Shown here: positions 1 to 7,951 of the stretch, in pieces
Layout: each line of letters opens with the position of its first letter
Position numbering within the stretch: the first letter of the stretch is position 1
DNA from: Lachnospiraceae bacterium
GTDB lineage: Bacteria; Bacillota; Clostridia; Lachnospirales; Lachnospiraceae
Direction: 5' to 3'
DNA: 51,875 nucleotides
Assembly (NCBI GenBank): GCA_016283755.1
Contig: JAEENO010000036.1
Coordinates: forward strand, 1-51,875
Position numbers and translations under genes: made by a program
Notes under the pieces: generated by a model
The model's input: the letters and a program-made list of their open reading frames with translations, nothing else
The model's database searches: none
What the model was told of the DNA's origin: nothing

Positions 1-597
1 TTTATGGGTAACTACTGCATGGGAGTTACTTTATCCGATATAGAGAAGTTAACTGAAGCTGATGTAATTCTTGTTGCATCGGCAGCAGGATACAAGACTG
101 CGCACTTTTTGGAAGCGGAATTTGGCATTCCGTACGTAATTGGGGTTCCGATCGAGGGAAAAGGCGCGGAAATAATAAAATGTGAATTAGAGGCCAAAAT
201 CGAAGCGAGAGAATGCCCTAAGGTAACACATGCGGATGACAACGGCAAGGTGGCAGCAGTTATCGGAGAAGCAGTAATTACGCATGACATTGCGAGAGAG
301 CTTTTCCTTGAAAAAGGATATAAAGTGAAAGCGATCATTGCGGTTGATGCTGATAAAGAGCTTATTTCGGAACTTGACTGTGAAGGGGTTACCGTAATTC
401 ATCACATGGATGAAGAAGATATAAAGGCGGATATAGAAGATGCGGACATTGTTATCGCGGACCCTATGTATAAGCCTATAGCACCGAGTGGGTGCGTATT
501 CATAGATATGCCGACGGAGAGCTTTTCCGGAAGGATATATAGACGTGATATCATAGACGTAGTAAGCGATTTCTCGCCGATACGTTCAAAGATATAA
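1..597 (+). CDS. Nitrogenase component 1-like oxidoreductase, C-terminal part (5' end outside window)
   Basis: The frame is open to the window edge, so this is the last 198 residues of a longer protein. The visible part resembles the C-terminal domain of the NifD/NifK-like 'nitrogenase component 1' family: a Rossmann-like segment around GIPYVIGVPI, then IVIADPMYKPI, and a FSGRIYRRDI ending typical of the clostridial nitrogenase-like proteins encoded beside iron-type ABC transporters. These homologues are not nitrogenase itself; they are thought to be metal-cluster reductases, and the substrate is unknown here. The next gene starts 30 bp downstream and encodes a substrate-binding lipoprotein, so the two are probably one operon for uptake and reduction of a metal or cofactor. 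The Fe-protein and transporter partners would lie upstream. Family assignment is from motifs only. Confidence 0.6.
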   Translation, partial: FMGNYCMGVTLSDIEKLTEADVILVASAAGYKTAHFLEAEFGIPYVIGVPIEGKGAEIIKCELEAKIEARECPKVTHADDNGKVAAVIGEAVITHDIARELFLEKGYKVKAIIAVDADKELISELDCEGVTVIHHMDEEDIKADIEDADIVIADPMYKPIAPSGCVFIDMPTESFSGRIYRRDIIDVVSDFSPIRSKI

Positions 598-627
598 ATT
601 ATTAACTTTTAAAGAGAGGGAAAACAA

Positions 628-1800
628 ATGAAGTTAAGAAAAGTCTTAAGCTTGATGCTCATCCTATGCCTTGTTCTTACAACGGTAGGATGTTCAAAGA
701 GCGAAACAACAAGTAACAATGAAAACAATAATAATGTCGTTGATGACAACGGCGAAGGTGATGAGGGAAGCACTACTCACATTATCGTAGATCATCTCGG
801 CAATGAAGTTGAGGTTCCTAATGAAATCAATCGTATTGTTGTATGTGGTCTCTGGCCGCTTCCTTCGGTTCTTTGCGTATTCTTTGATTCTGCAGAGAAG
901 ATTGTCGGAATTCCGGACAGCTGCATGAGCGCAGCCAAGAACAGTATCTTATCAGAGCTTTATCCTGAGATACTTAATGCAAAGACGGAGTACACAACAG
1001 GTTCCGATATCAATATGGAAGAGCTTATGAAGCTTAATCCTGACATCGTTATCTACAATACAACAACACCTGAATTACATGATCAGCTTGAGGCAGCAGG
1101 CATCCCGGGTGTGGCATTCTCTGTTAATAAGTGGAACTACGATGCGATTGAGACTTTGAAGAACTGGATAGCGCTTCTTAGTGAGATGTTCCCTGAGAAC
1201 GATAAGGTAGATATCGTTAATGCAAAGTCTGATGAAATGTATAATTTCGTTCAGGAAAGAGTGGCAGATATACCTGACGAAGAGAGAGAAAGAGCATTCT
1301 TCTTATTTAACTACAACGATACCGCAGTTATTACATCGGGTTCATGTTTCTTCGGACAGTTCTGGGCTGATGCAATAGGCGTTAAGAACGTAGCTGAAGA
1401 GATTACAACAGACAACTCCGTTCCTGTAAATATGGAGCAGATCTATGCCTGGAATCCGTCATTAATCTTTATCACAAACTTTAACCAGGCAATGCCTGAA
1501 GACTTATATGACAATAAGCTTGGCGTATATGACTTTACACAGACTGACGCAGTTAAGAATAAGAATTGCTTCAAGATGCCTCTTGGTATGTACAGAAGCT
1601 TTACACCGGGCGTAGATACACCACTTACGCTTTTATACCTTGCAAAGTGTGCATATCCTGAAAAGTTCGAAGATGTAGATATAATCGAAGAGACAATTAA
1701 GTATTATAAGGAAGTCTTCGGAGTAACACTTACTCAGGAGCAGGCAGAAAGAATCTTCGCACCTGACAGCGAGGCCGCTAAGGTAAATTTGAATAAATAG
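628..1800 (+). CDS. ABC transporter substrate-binding lipoprotein (Fe3+/cobalamin type)
   Basis: 390 aa. An N-terminal signal with lipobox LTTVGC (lipidated Cys22) is followed by an Asn/Asp-rich linker and a PBP2/FecB-like binding domain: VDHLGNEVEVPNEINRIVV, then MEELMKLNPDIVIYN. This pattern is that of the periplasmic-binding family serving siderophore, haem and cobalamin ABC importers. It should sit on the outer face of the membrane and deliver a metal-containing ligand to a permease/ATPase pair not seen here. The start is supported by AAAGAGAGG upstream. It is coupled to the nitrogenase-like gene, as in several clostridial loci. The ligand cannot be told from sequence; an iron-like or metallo-cofactor ligand is inferred. 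It is the last gene before strong hairpins. Confidence 0.8.
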   Translation: MKLRKVLSLMLILCLVLTTVGCSKSETTSNNENNNNVVDDNGEGDEGSTTHIIVDHLGNEVEVPNEINRIVVCGLWPLPSVLCVFFDSAEKIVGIPDSCMSAAKNSILSELYPEILNAKTEYTTGSDINMEELMKLNPDIVIYNTTTPELHDQLEAAGIPGVAFSVNKWNYDAIETLKNWIALLSEMFPENDKVDIVNAKSDEMYNFVQERVADIPDEERERAFFLFNYNDTAVITSGSCFFGQFWADAIGVKNVAEEITTDNSVPVNMEQIYAWNPSLIFITNFNQAMPEDLYDNKLGVYDFTQTDAVKNKNCFKMPLGMYRSFTPGVDTPLTLLYLAKCAYPEKFEDVDIIEETIKYYKEVFGVTLTQEQAERIFAPDSEAAKVNLNK

Positions 1801-1829
1801 AACAGAGTTTTCATTAAGAAAACTCTGTT
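1801..1829 (+). terminator. Hairpin directly after the binding-protein gene
   Basis: An 11-bp perfect stem (AACAGAGTTTT / AAAACTCTGTT, 7-nt loop) starts on the base after the stop codon. There is no run of T after it, so it is a poor intrinsic terminator by itself. It may instead protect the mRNA 3' end or form part of the composite structure that follows. Confidence 0.4.
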
Positions 1830-1830
1830 C

Positions 1831-1910
1831 GTAGATGCCCAAGTTCCTTTAGGAACTTGTCCGCAAAGCGGATTTGCGAGCGATTTCCTTAATCGCGAGC
1901 AAAGGCCTAC
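1831..1910 (+). other. 80-nt cloverleaf-like structured element (four-way junction)
   Basis: Every junction base is paired. Closing stem: GTAG(AT)GCC 1831-1839 with GGCCTAC 1904-1910, leaving a 2-nt bulge. Arm 1 is a 20-nt hairpin 1840-1859 (CAAGTTCCT / AGGAACTTG). Arm 2 is 1860-1872 (TCCGC-AAA-GCGGA). Arm 3 is 1873-1903, a 13-pair stem with a symmetric tandem G-A mismatch (GA opposite GA) and a 5-nt loop. Arms abut with no unpaired nucleotides. It lies between the binding-protein gene and its terminator, so it would be in the 3' untranslated RNA, or it could act as a DNA cruciform. I do not recognise it as a known RNA family. It could equally be a dispersed palindromic repeat. Confidence 0.55.
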
Positions 1911-1928
1911 ACGTGACGCTGTTTTATT

Positions 1929-1960
1929 ACGGCCGCCCTAATCAGGCGGCCGTTTTGTTT
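1929..1960 (+). terminator. Intrinsic terminator of the binding-protein operon
   Basis: Strong GC stem ACGGCCGCC (1929-1937) / GGCGGCCGT (1945-1953), 7-nt loop, followed by TTTGTTT. It ends the transcript of the nitrogenase-like/binding-protein genes. A separate 17-bp palindrome, AAACTGTC-T-GACAGTTT (1969-1985), lies just beyond it and upstream of the Hsp20 promoter; its role is unknown. Confidence 0.85.
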
Positions 1961-2018
1961 ACCTCTTAAAACTGTCTGACAGTTTATAAATATTTTATAA
2001 TTATTTTAGATAAAATTA

Positions 2019-2045
2019 TTAGCACTCGTCTTGACAGAGTGCTAA
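2019..2045 (+). promoter_or_regulatory. CIRCE operator (HrcA binding site) of hsp20
   Basis: Perfect consensus inverted repeat TTAGCACTC-N9-GAGTGCTAA. It overlaps the -35 box of the Hsp20 promoter, so HrcA bound here should block RNA polymerase until heat shock. Confidence 0.95.
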
Positions 2046-2059
2046 TAAGGTGATATGAT
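2031..2059 (+). promoter_or_regulatory. SigA-type promoter of hsp20
   Basis: Consensus TTGACA (2031-2036), 17-bp spacer, TATGAT (2054-2059). The -35 box lies in the spacer half of the CIRCE element. Confidence 0.85.
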
Positions 2060-2126
2060 AAGACCATCAAAAGAAAACAAGCCCCACAATGGTGCGGGAC
2101 CTGATAGATTAAAGGAGGTACTTATT

Positions 2127-2567
2127 ATGTTATTACCAAGCATTTTTGGAGAGGATTTATTTGATGATTTATTTGATGGTCTTAATAGACCAACTTCAAG
2201 AAAGTCGATGATGACCATTCCGGGAAGCCAGGTTATGAGAACAGATATTAAGGAGCATGAGAATTCTTTTGAATTGCTTATAGACTTACCGGGATACAAG
2301 AAAGACGATCTTAAGGCAGAACTTAAGGACGGATATCTTACAATCACCGCAACACATAACGATGAGAAGAATGAGGGTGACGAGAAGAGCGGATACATCC
2401 GCCGTGAACGTTACTGCGGAACTTCTTCAAGAAGCTTCTATGTAGGAGAGGCTCTTAAGCAGGAAGACATTAAGGCTAAGTTTGACAACGGAGTCCTTGA
2501 CTTACTTGTTCCTAAGAAAGAGGAAGAGCCTGAGGAAGAAGAAGCTAAGTTCATTTCCATCGATTAA
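2127..2567 (+). CDS. Hsp20/alpha-crystallin family small heat-shock protein
   Basis: 146 aa, ATP-independent chaperone that holds unfolding proteins in large oligomers. The alpha-crystallin domain covers about residues 35-135: VMRTDIKEHENSFELLIDLPGYKKDDLKAEL is followed by a GVLDLLVPKK segment, matching the family's conserved G-x-L motif. The start at 2127 is chosen because AAAGGAGG precedes it at a good distance and because the sequence MLLPSIFGEDLFDDLFDG is the usual clostridial N-terminus; an upstream in-frame start at 2055 lies inside the promoter. The C-terminus is strongly acidic (EEEPEEEEA). It is monocistronic between a CIRCE promoter and a terminator. Confidence 0.93.
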   Translation: MLLPSIFGEDLFDDLFDGLNRPTSRKSMMTIPGSQVMRTDIKEHENSFELLIDLPGYKKDDLKAELKDGYLTITATHNDEKNEGDEKSGYIRRERYCGTSSRSFYVGEALKQEDIKAKFDNGVLDLLVPKKEEEPEEEEAKFISID

Positions 2568-2625
2568 TATATAGGGGCGTATAGCCCCACACATTGCAAT
2601 CTCCCATAATTTTTCATATACCAAT

Positions 2626-2668
2626 AAAAAGCGCTACGGTTTCTCCTTTTTTCCGTAGCGCTTTTGCC
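2626..2668 (+). terminator. Intrinsic terminator of hsp20
   Basis: 13-bp stem AAAAGCGCTACGG (2627-2639) / CCGTAGCGCTTTT (2653-2665). A smaller GGGGC/GCCCC hairpin (2574-2588) sits just after the stop codon. Confidence 0.85.
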
Positions 2669-2702
2669 TGTTTAATATAAGTTTTTTTAAGACTTTCATT
2701 TG

Positions 2703-2731
2703 TTGTATCCCCACTTTCACTATGCTAAAAT
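2703..2731 (+). promoter_or_regulatory. Probable promoter of the penicillin-binding protein gene
   Basis: TTGTAT (2703-2708), 17-bp spacer, TAAAAT (2726-2731), with TG two bases before the -10 box (extended -10). Confidence 0.55.
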
Positions 2732-2766
2732 ATTAGTGATTAAGAGATTCGGAGCTTTTCTATATA

Positions 2767-4851
2767 ATGGCTAAGACTAAGAGAAAGAAGAAAAAGAGTA
2801 AGAAACCGAACCGTGCCTTTTGGATTGCGGTTAGAATACAGATAGCGCTTATGGTTATAATCTTGGGATTCGTCGGATATTATTATCTCGGCGGTTATGC
2901 CAAGACTATTAAAGCGCTTAAAAATGATGCAGTTAACCTTGTAAATAATGCTACTCTCGACACATTTAAGGCTAACCAGACCTCCCTTGTATATGATGCC
3001 AAAGGCCAACTGATCTCAACGGTTAAGGCCGAGAAGGATGTATATTACCTGACTTTTGATAAGATCCCTACCGATTTCGTGGATGCGATAATCAGTATCG
3101 AAGATAAAAAGTTCTACAGCCACCATGGTATCGATTTTAAGGCGATTGTCCGTGCTGCGCTGGCAGCGTTAAGAAACGGTGAAGTAACCCAGGGTGGTTC
3201 TACAATTACCCAGCAGTTATCCAGAATGATATTCTTAAGCAATGAGAAGACCTGGCAGCGTAAGGTCGAAGAGATGTTCGTTGCGATGGAACTTGAGAAG
3301 AAGTATACGAAGAATCAGATACTGGAGTTTTACATCAATAACGCATACTTTGCAAACGGCTATTACGGAATAGAAGCTGCAAGCCAGGGGTACTTCTGTG
3401 AGCATGCGGATTCGCTTTCGCTTTCGCAGATAGCTTTTCTTTGCGCTATTCCGAACAGTCCCAATTATTACGATCCGTTTAATAACATAGCCAATACGTA
3501 TAAGAGACGAGACAGAATACTTTTTAATATGCATTCCGACGGAATTATCTCGGATAAGCGTTACGATGAGGCGAAAAGTGAAGTAATAAGCCTTAAGCAT
3601 GCCGCAAGATTAAAAAATGATTATGTTGAGACCTTTACATATTACTGTGCGACGCGCGAGCTTATGAGAGCGAGAGGTTTTGAGTTTAGAAACAGCTTTG
3701 ACAGCGAGGCTGAGCGTACGGCATATGAAGAGACATATAAGTCGCTTTATGAAGAGTGCCAGGCTACGCTTTTTACCGCAGGCTACAGAATCTATACTTC
3801 GATAGATCTTGAGAAGCAGGAGGAATTGCAGAAGGCAATCGATGAGAACCTTAAAGCATATGATGAAGTCAATGATGAAGGAATATATACGCTTCAGAGT
3901 GCAGGCGTCTGCATAGATAACGGAAGCGGTCGCGTGGTTGCGATTGTCGGGGGAAGAAAGCAGGAGTACGTGGGATATACGTTAAATCGTGCATATCAAA
4001 GCTACAGACAGCCCGGAAGTTCCATTAAGCCCCTTATAGTATATACGCCTTCTTTTGAGCGCGGAATGACGCCTAATACGATGGTTAAGGATCAGAAGAC
4101 TGAAGACGCACCTAAGCAGAAGTCATATCTTGGCGAGATGACAATTAGGACTGCGGTAGAAAAGTCACGTAACAGCGTTGCGTGGCAGCTTTTTAAGGAG
4201 CTTACGCCCGAAGTCGGATTACAGTATCTTCTTAATATGAGGTTTAATAAGATAGTTAAAAGCGATTACTATCTTCCGGCATCGCTCGGAGGACTTACTT
4301 ACGGTGTGTCCCCGCTTGAAATGGCATCCGCTTATACAACTATTGAAAATGACGGTTATTACAGAACACCGACATGTATTATCAAGATTACCGATGCGGA
4401 AGGTAATATAATCGTATCTACTGAGCAGATAGAAAAGGAAATATACGATGCGAATGCGGCACGAATGATGACTTCCTGTATGACGGGAGTTCTTACGGTG
4501 GGTACCGCTAAGGGCAAAGGAATTCCAAATATGCCTTGCGCAGGCAAGACCGGAACAACCAACGATAATAAGGACGGATGGTTTGTGGGATTTTCGTATT
4601 ATTTTACAACTAGTATCTGGGTAGGCTATGATACCCCGAAGAAACTTGACGACCTTCAGGGCGCAACTTATCCGGCGCAAATCTGGCATGATTTTATGAC
4701 GGTTATCCATAAGGATCTTCAGCCTATAAGCTTCTTGCCGTATCTTGGCCAGGAAGAACCGGACCCTGTATATGAAGAGGAACCGGAAGAAGAGCCTGAA
4801 GAGGATGATATAGAGCCTCTGGAAGGCGAAGGTGAGGATGAAGATGAGTAG
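2767..4851 (+). CDS. Class A penicillin-binding protein (PBP1A-type, bifunctional)
   Basis: 694 aa membrane-anchored peptidoglycan synthase that polymerises glycan strands and cross-links them. A Lys/Arg-rich cytoplasmic tail and one membrane segment (about 18-40) precede the GT51 glycosyltransferase domain: EDKKFYSHHG with catalytic Glu112, then GGSTITQQL. The transpeptidase domain has SSIK (nucleophile Ser418), SRN near 460 and KTG at 594-596, so both activities look intact. The C-terminus is a 30-residue Glu/Asp/Pro tail of unknown role. It sits alone, convergent with the two-component genes after only 8 bp. The GGAG at 2751-2754 is slightly far from the ATG but there is no better start. 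Confidence 0.95.
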   Translation: MAKTKRKKKKSKKPNRAFWIAVRIQIALMVIILGFVGYYYLGGYAKTIKALKNDAVNLVNNATLDTFKANQTSLVYDAKGQLISTVKAEKDVYYLTFDKIPTDFVDAIISIEDKKFYSHHGIDFKAIVRAALAALRNGEVTQGGSTITQQLSRMIFLSNEKTWQRKVEEMFVAMELEKKYTKNQILEFYINNAYFANGYYGIEAASQGYFCEHADSLSLSQIAFLCAIPNSPNYYDPFNNIANTYKRRDRILFNMHSDGIISDKRYDEAKSEVISLKHAARLKNDYVETFTYYCATRELMRARGFEFRNSFDSEAERTAYEETYKSLYEECQATLFTAGYRIYTSIDLEKQEELQKAIDENLKAYDEVNDEGIYTLQSAGVCIDNGSGRVVAIVGGRKQEYVGYTLNRAYQSYRQPGSSIKPLIVYTPSFERGMTPNTMVKDQKTEDAPKQKSYLGEMTIRTAVEKSRNSVAWQLFKELTPEVGLQYLLNMRFNKIVKSDYYLPASLGGLTYGVSPLEMASAYTTIENDGYYRTPTCIIKITDAEGNIIVSTEQIEKEIYDANAARMMTSCMTGVLTVGTAKGKGIPNMPCAGKTGTTNDNKDGWFVGFSYYFTTSIWVGYDTPKKLDDLQGATYPAQIWHDFMTVIHKDLQPISFLPYLGQEEPDPVYEEEPEEEPEEDDIEPLEGEGEDEDE

Positions 4852-4859
4852 AAAAGCTT

Positions 4860-5531
4860 TTATTTTCTAATCTTATACTCCATTGAAGGTCGACCGCCGG
4901 TTTCGTAATTCATGATACCGGTAACATCGCCTTCTTCAATTAAGTGATTCATATAACGGCGCACCGTGACAGATGAAAGTCCGGTGCGTTTTGATATTTC
5001 ATCACCGGTTAAAAAACCTTCAACACCTGCGAGGCAGGATAGAATAGTATCCTTGGTTCTGTCCTGTATTCCTTTAGGTGATTCATGACCTGTGTGACTT
5101 TCCGATGCACCGAGGAGTTTATCGATATTGTTCTGATTCAGAGCTTTTCCCTCATGAATAACGCTGTCTTTTTCTTTAAAACGAAGTAAGGCCATGTTGA
5201 AACGCTCGTAAGCAAAAGGCTTTACGAGGTAATCTATGGCACCGAGAGTCATGGCTTCTTCGAAGGTCTTGCCGTCGTTGGCTGCGGTTACCATAATAAC
5301 GGGCGTATTAATATCGAGGCGGCGAATTTCGCGCAATGTCTCGATACCGCTTAAACGCGGCATATATACGTCCATAATGATGAGATCTACTGAAATTTCC
5401 TTAAGATACGAAATAGCTTCTTCCCCGTTATTAACCTTGTTAACCACGCGGAAGAGCTCGTTTTTCTCTATGTATTGTTCGTTAATCATTGCGACCATCG
5501 GGTCGTCTTCTACTATAAGAACTTTGTACAT
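4860..5531 (-). CDS. CitB/DcuR-family response regulator
   Basis: 223 aa. The receiver domain has the acidic pair EDD at 8-10, phospho-acceptor Asp54 in IIMDVYMP, and Lys in LVKPF. The C-terminal half has a helix-turn-helix (TGDEISKRTGLSSVTVRRYMNHL) followed by a wing with GGRPSMEYKI, as in the CitB/DpiA/DcuR regulators of di- and tricarboxylate use. It is 9 bp downstream of its kinase with a clear AAGGAG site. No transporter gene lies next to the pair, so its regulon is not evident. The nearest divergent gene is the SemiSWEET-like transporter. Confidence 0.9.
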   Translation of the reverse strand: MYKVLIVEDDPMVAMINEQYIEKNELFRVVNKVNNGEEAISYLKEISVDLIIMDVYMPRLSGIETLREIRRLDINTPVIMVTAANDGKTFEEAMTLGAIDYLVKPFAYERFNMALLRFKEKDSVIHEGKALNQNNIDKLLGASESHTGHESPKGIQDRTKDTILSCLAGVEGFLTGDEISKRTGLSSVTVRRYMNHLIEEGDVTGIMNYETGGRPSMEYKIRK

Positions 5532-5540
5532 TTTAACTCC

Positions 5541-7094
5541 TTATTTTGTAAAGCTAACAGTAAATGAAGTGCCTGTACCTTCTTCTGACTCAACGGATAT
5601 AGTACCTTTATATGCTTCTATCAGGTTTTTGATCTGATAGAGGCCGGTTCCGTGGCCATCACCTTTGGTTGAAAAACCGTTTTCGAATATGCGCGTAAGA
5701 TTATCTTCGCTTATTCCGCATCCCGTATCATCAACCGTTATTAAAAGCGCATTTTCTTTAGAGAATATGCCGACATACAGTTCTTTTGCATCGGTTACTT
5801 CGTTCATCGAGTCAAGTGCGTTGTCTATAAGATTGCCGATTACGGTTATAAGGACATCGTCCGGGATATAGAATTCTGCCGGGTCATAGAAACTTTCCTT
5901 ATTGAACTTAAATCTTACGTTAAGCTCAGCGGCACGGGCGGTTTTACCTATTAAAAGCGCCGCAACGGAAGGCGACAGAATCTTATGCATTATCTCGCTG
6001 ATAATCTCGCGTTCAACCATTGTGATATCTTCTATATAATGCATTGCCTCGTCATAGTTTTCCATCTGAAGTAAACCCAATATAACATGAAGCTTATTCG
6101 TAAAATCATGGTTATTGGCACGCATTGAATCAACCAGATATTTGGTACCGGCCAAATCTTCCGCAAGGCGCGTGTATTCGGTTCTGTTATGTAAGATACC
6201 GATTGCGCCGATTGTAAGGTTATTATTCCTAACCGGAATTCGGTCAATTAAAATGTCTGTTCCGTCAAAAGTGTTGATCGGATGAGAAAATTCTTTCTGG
6301 CCGGTTTCGATGGTGTCGGTTAAAAGCGCTTTTACCCGGGTCTTATCTATCATTGAAAGGGCTGCTTTATTAATATATTCAATTTCTTTGGTTTCGTTTA
6401 CTGCTACGATTCCTTCTTCGAGTGATTCCAATATATTATCTCTTATCTTATACATTGTGGAGAAGGTGTCGGGTTCGTATCCCATAAGGGCGTCGCGGAC
6501 CTTTTTTCCTACTCTTAAGGAAAAGAGAAATTCGATGATTATTGCAAGTATTATCGTTGCCGCAAAGATTACGATGGTACGAAGCCTCTTAGCGCGGATA
6601 TTCTGCATAAGCATGATGGTCATTAAGAAGCCCGTGGTGTTGCCTTTATCATCTCTTATTGCGGCATAAGTTCTTCGTTGCATACCGGATGGGCCGGATT
6701 CGTTAACGGAATAGTAATCGCCGTTAGCGATAAAATCAGGTTTTGTTCCGTCGAAGGTGGTTCCGATCAAGTCCTTATTGGTATGATAGAGTCTTGTATC
6801 GTTGTGACCGATAACGGAGATTACGTCTATATCGGTAAGCGTTCTTTCTATTGTCTTTAAATATTCGTTTAAAAGCGCGGTATCGCCGGAGTCGATTGCT
6901 TCCTTTACGGTGTCAGAATGCGCGATTGTCTCTGCGACGTTTATAAGGTTTTTGTCACGACTCAAAGCCTCTTCGTAGAGATTTACGAAGATACCGACGG
7001 TACCGAGAATCAGCGACAATATAACAATCATGATAAGCTGATTCTTAAATATATACTGTTGCAGATGCAGAGAGCTTTTACTCTGTGTTTTCAT
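5541..7094 (-). CDS. CitA/DcuS-family sensor histidine kinase
   Basis: 517 aa. Membrane segments at about 19-39 and 172-193 enclose an extracytoplasmic Cache-like sensor domain of about 130 residues. A PAS domain (about 220-310) and a SpoOB-type dimerisation helix follow, with phospho-acceptor His329 in NNHDFTNKLHVILGLLQ. The ATP-binding domain ends in DDTGCGIS and GDGHGTGLYQIKN. This architecture matches kinases that sense citrate, malate or other small carboxylates outside the cell. It is the first gene of a two-gene operon with the response regulator; GGAGGAG precedes the ATG. The ligand is not predictable from the sequence. Confidence 0.9.
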   Translation of the reverse strand: MKTQSKSSLHLQQYIFKNQLIMIVILSLILGTVGIFVNLYEEALSRDKNLINVAETIAHSDTVKEAIDSGDTALLNEYLKTIERTLTDIDVISVIGHNDTRLYHTNKDLIGTTFDGTKPDFIANGDYYSVNESGPSGMQRRTYAAIRDDKGNTTGFLMTIMLMQNIRAKRLRTIVIFAATIILAIIIEFLFSLRVGKKVRDALMGYEPDTFSTMYKIRDNILESLEEGIVAVNETKEIEYINKAALSMIDKTRVKALLTDTIETGQKEFSHPINTFDGTDILIDRIPVRNNNLTIGAIGILHNRTEYTRLAEDLAGTKYLVDSMRANNHDFTNKLHVILGLLQMENYDEAMHYIEDITMVEREIISEIMHKILSPSVAALLIGKTARAAELNVRFKFNKESFYDPAEFYIPDDVLITVIGNLIDNALDSMNEVTDAKELYVGIFSKENALLITVDDTGCGISEDNLTRIFENGFSTKGDGHGTGLYQIKNLIEAYKGTISVESEEGTGTSFTVSFTK

Positions 7095-7120
7095 AGACTC
7101 CTCCGTTTTGAGCTTTTCTA

Positions 7121-7149
7121 ATAGTAATAATAACAGAATTATTTTTCAA
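7121..7149 (-). promoter_or_regulatory. Promoter of the kinase/regulator operon
   Basis: On the minus strand, TTGAAA (7149-7144), 17-bp spacer, TACTAT (7126-7121). The -35 box is inside a 9-bp inverted repeat, TTTCAAAAG (7144-7152) / CTTTTGAAA (7158-7166), which could be a regulator site. Confidence 0.6.
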
Positions 7150-7214
7150 AAGCACCCCTTTTGAAAGTAAAAAAAGTGAGCGGCAGGATATTTAAGATTA
7201 AAACTTTCATATGA

Positions 7215-7243
7215 TTGCAAGAAATTTTGGGCGGGTGTATTAT
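7215..7243 (+). promoter_or_regulatory. Promoter of the SemiSWEET-like gene
   Basis: TTGCAA (7215-7220), 17-bp spacer, TATTAT (7238-7243). It is divergent from the kinase promoter; 7095-7306 holds no other feature I can support. Confidence 0.6.
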
Positions 7244-7306
7244 TCGCTTAAAAGAGGCACCAAGACAGGAGCCTGAGTAGTTTTTCATGAAAAGAGGATA
7301 TGTAAA

Positions 7307-7591
7307 ATGGGTTCGATTTTTGAAACAATTATGCTTGTGTGTTTTGGTCTTTCCTGGCCTTTAAACGTTATTAAGGCATACAAGGCAAGAACTGCAAAGG
7401 GAACAAGTCTTCCGTTTTTATTGCTTATAATTACGGGATATCTTGGAGGAATTGCCGCAAAGGTAGTTAACGGACAGTTTAATTACGTGTTAATCGTATA
7501 CCTTATTAATTTAAGTATTGTGCTTGTTAATCTTGCCATCTATGTAAGAAACGCAGCACTTGATAACCGCGCGGTTCCTGCGGAAGCATAA
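7307..7591 (+). CDS. SemiSWEET/PQ-loop family small membrane transporter
   Basis: 94 aa with three predicted membrane helices, the size of a bacterial SemiSWEET, which works as a homodimer moving sugars or similar small solutes across the membrane. The first helix carries SWPLNVIKAYKARTAKGTS, the PQ-loop-like motif (here W-P-x-N) with the usual charged K-A-R-T-A-K-G-x-S loop. Third helix: YLINLSIVLVNLAIYVRN. The start is supported by AAGAGGA. It lies divergent from a carboxylate-type two-component system, which might regulate it, but that is inference. The substrate is unknown. Confidence 0.75.
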   Translation: MGSIFETIMLVCFGLSWPLNVIKAYKARTAKGTSLPFLLLIITGYLGGIAAKVVNGQFNYVLIVYLINLSIVLVNLAIYVRNAALDNRAVPAEA

Positions 7592-7640
7592 GGGTCAGAA
7601 CATTTGGTTTTATTCGTAATTAATTAAGGAGGTATTGATT

Positions 7641-7820
7641 ATGGAAAGAACATTTACAGTTGAAGAAAAGAAAGCAGCTTTGGAGTTTGCTTACAGCATG
7701 GGGCTTAAGCGCCCTGAGAGCAGAAGAGAAGAAGATATCGATTTTGCTCATGCAATGGGGCTTAAAGATGGAGCGATAAATTTATCATACAGAGTAACAT
7801 TAAGAAAGCATCCGGCTTAA
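7641..7820 (+). CDS. Small 59-aa protein with an internal repeat, unknown function
   Basis: Not a family I recognise. The start at 7641 follows AAGGAGGT closely. The sequence holds two copies of a short motif, FAYSMGLK and FAHAMGLK, spaced 21 residues apart, each preceded by acidic residues. There is no signal peptide or membrane helix, and the protein is charged and probably helical. It lies 49 bp after the SemiSWEET-like gene on the same strand, and its stop codon is inside the following terminator hairpin. The strong ribosome site and dedicated terminator argue that it is a real gene. Confidence 0.65.
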   Translation: MERTFTVEEKKAALEFAYSMGLKRPESRREEDIDFAHAMGLKDGAINLSYRVTLRKHPA

Positions 7821-7835
7821 AACCGGGTGCTTTTT
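7805..7835 (+). terminator. Intrinsic terminator overlapping the end of the 59-aa gene
   Basis: Stem AAAGCATCCGG (7805-7815) / CCGGGTGCTTT (7823-7833) with one T-G pair, then T residues. The 5' half of the stem is coding sequence. Confidence 0.85.
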
Positions 7836-7951
7836 AAGTTTGCGTAAAACCGGAATCGGATATGCCTTGAGAGGTTTTTTAAAAATAATTATAATTAATT
7901 TGTAACGAAACGGATATTATTTGCATTAATGGTATAGAAAGGAGGGATAAG

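Noticed and set aside
2055-2126. Longer Hsp20 starting at 2055
   Set aside because: The region contains the -10 box and lacks a ribosome site; 2127 has AAAGGAGG and the family N-terminus.
4852-4859. Terminator between the convergent PBP and response-regulator genes
   Set aside because: Only AAAAGCTTTT is present; too short for a convincing hairpin.
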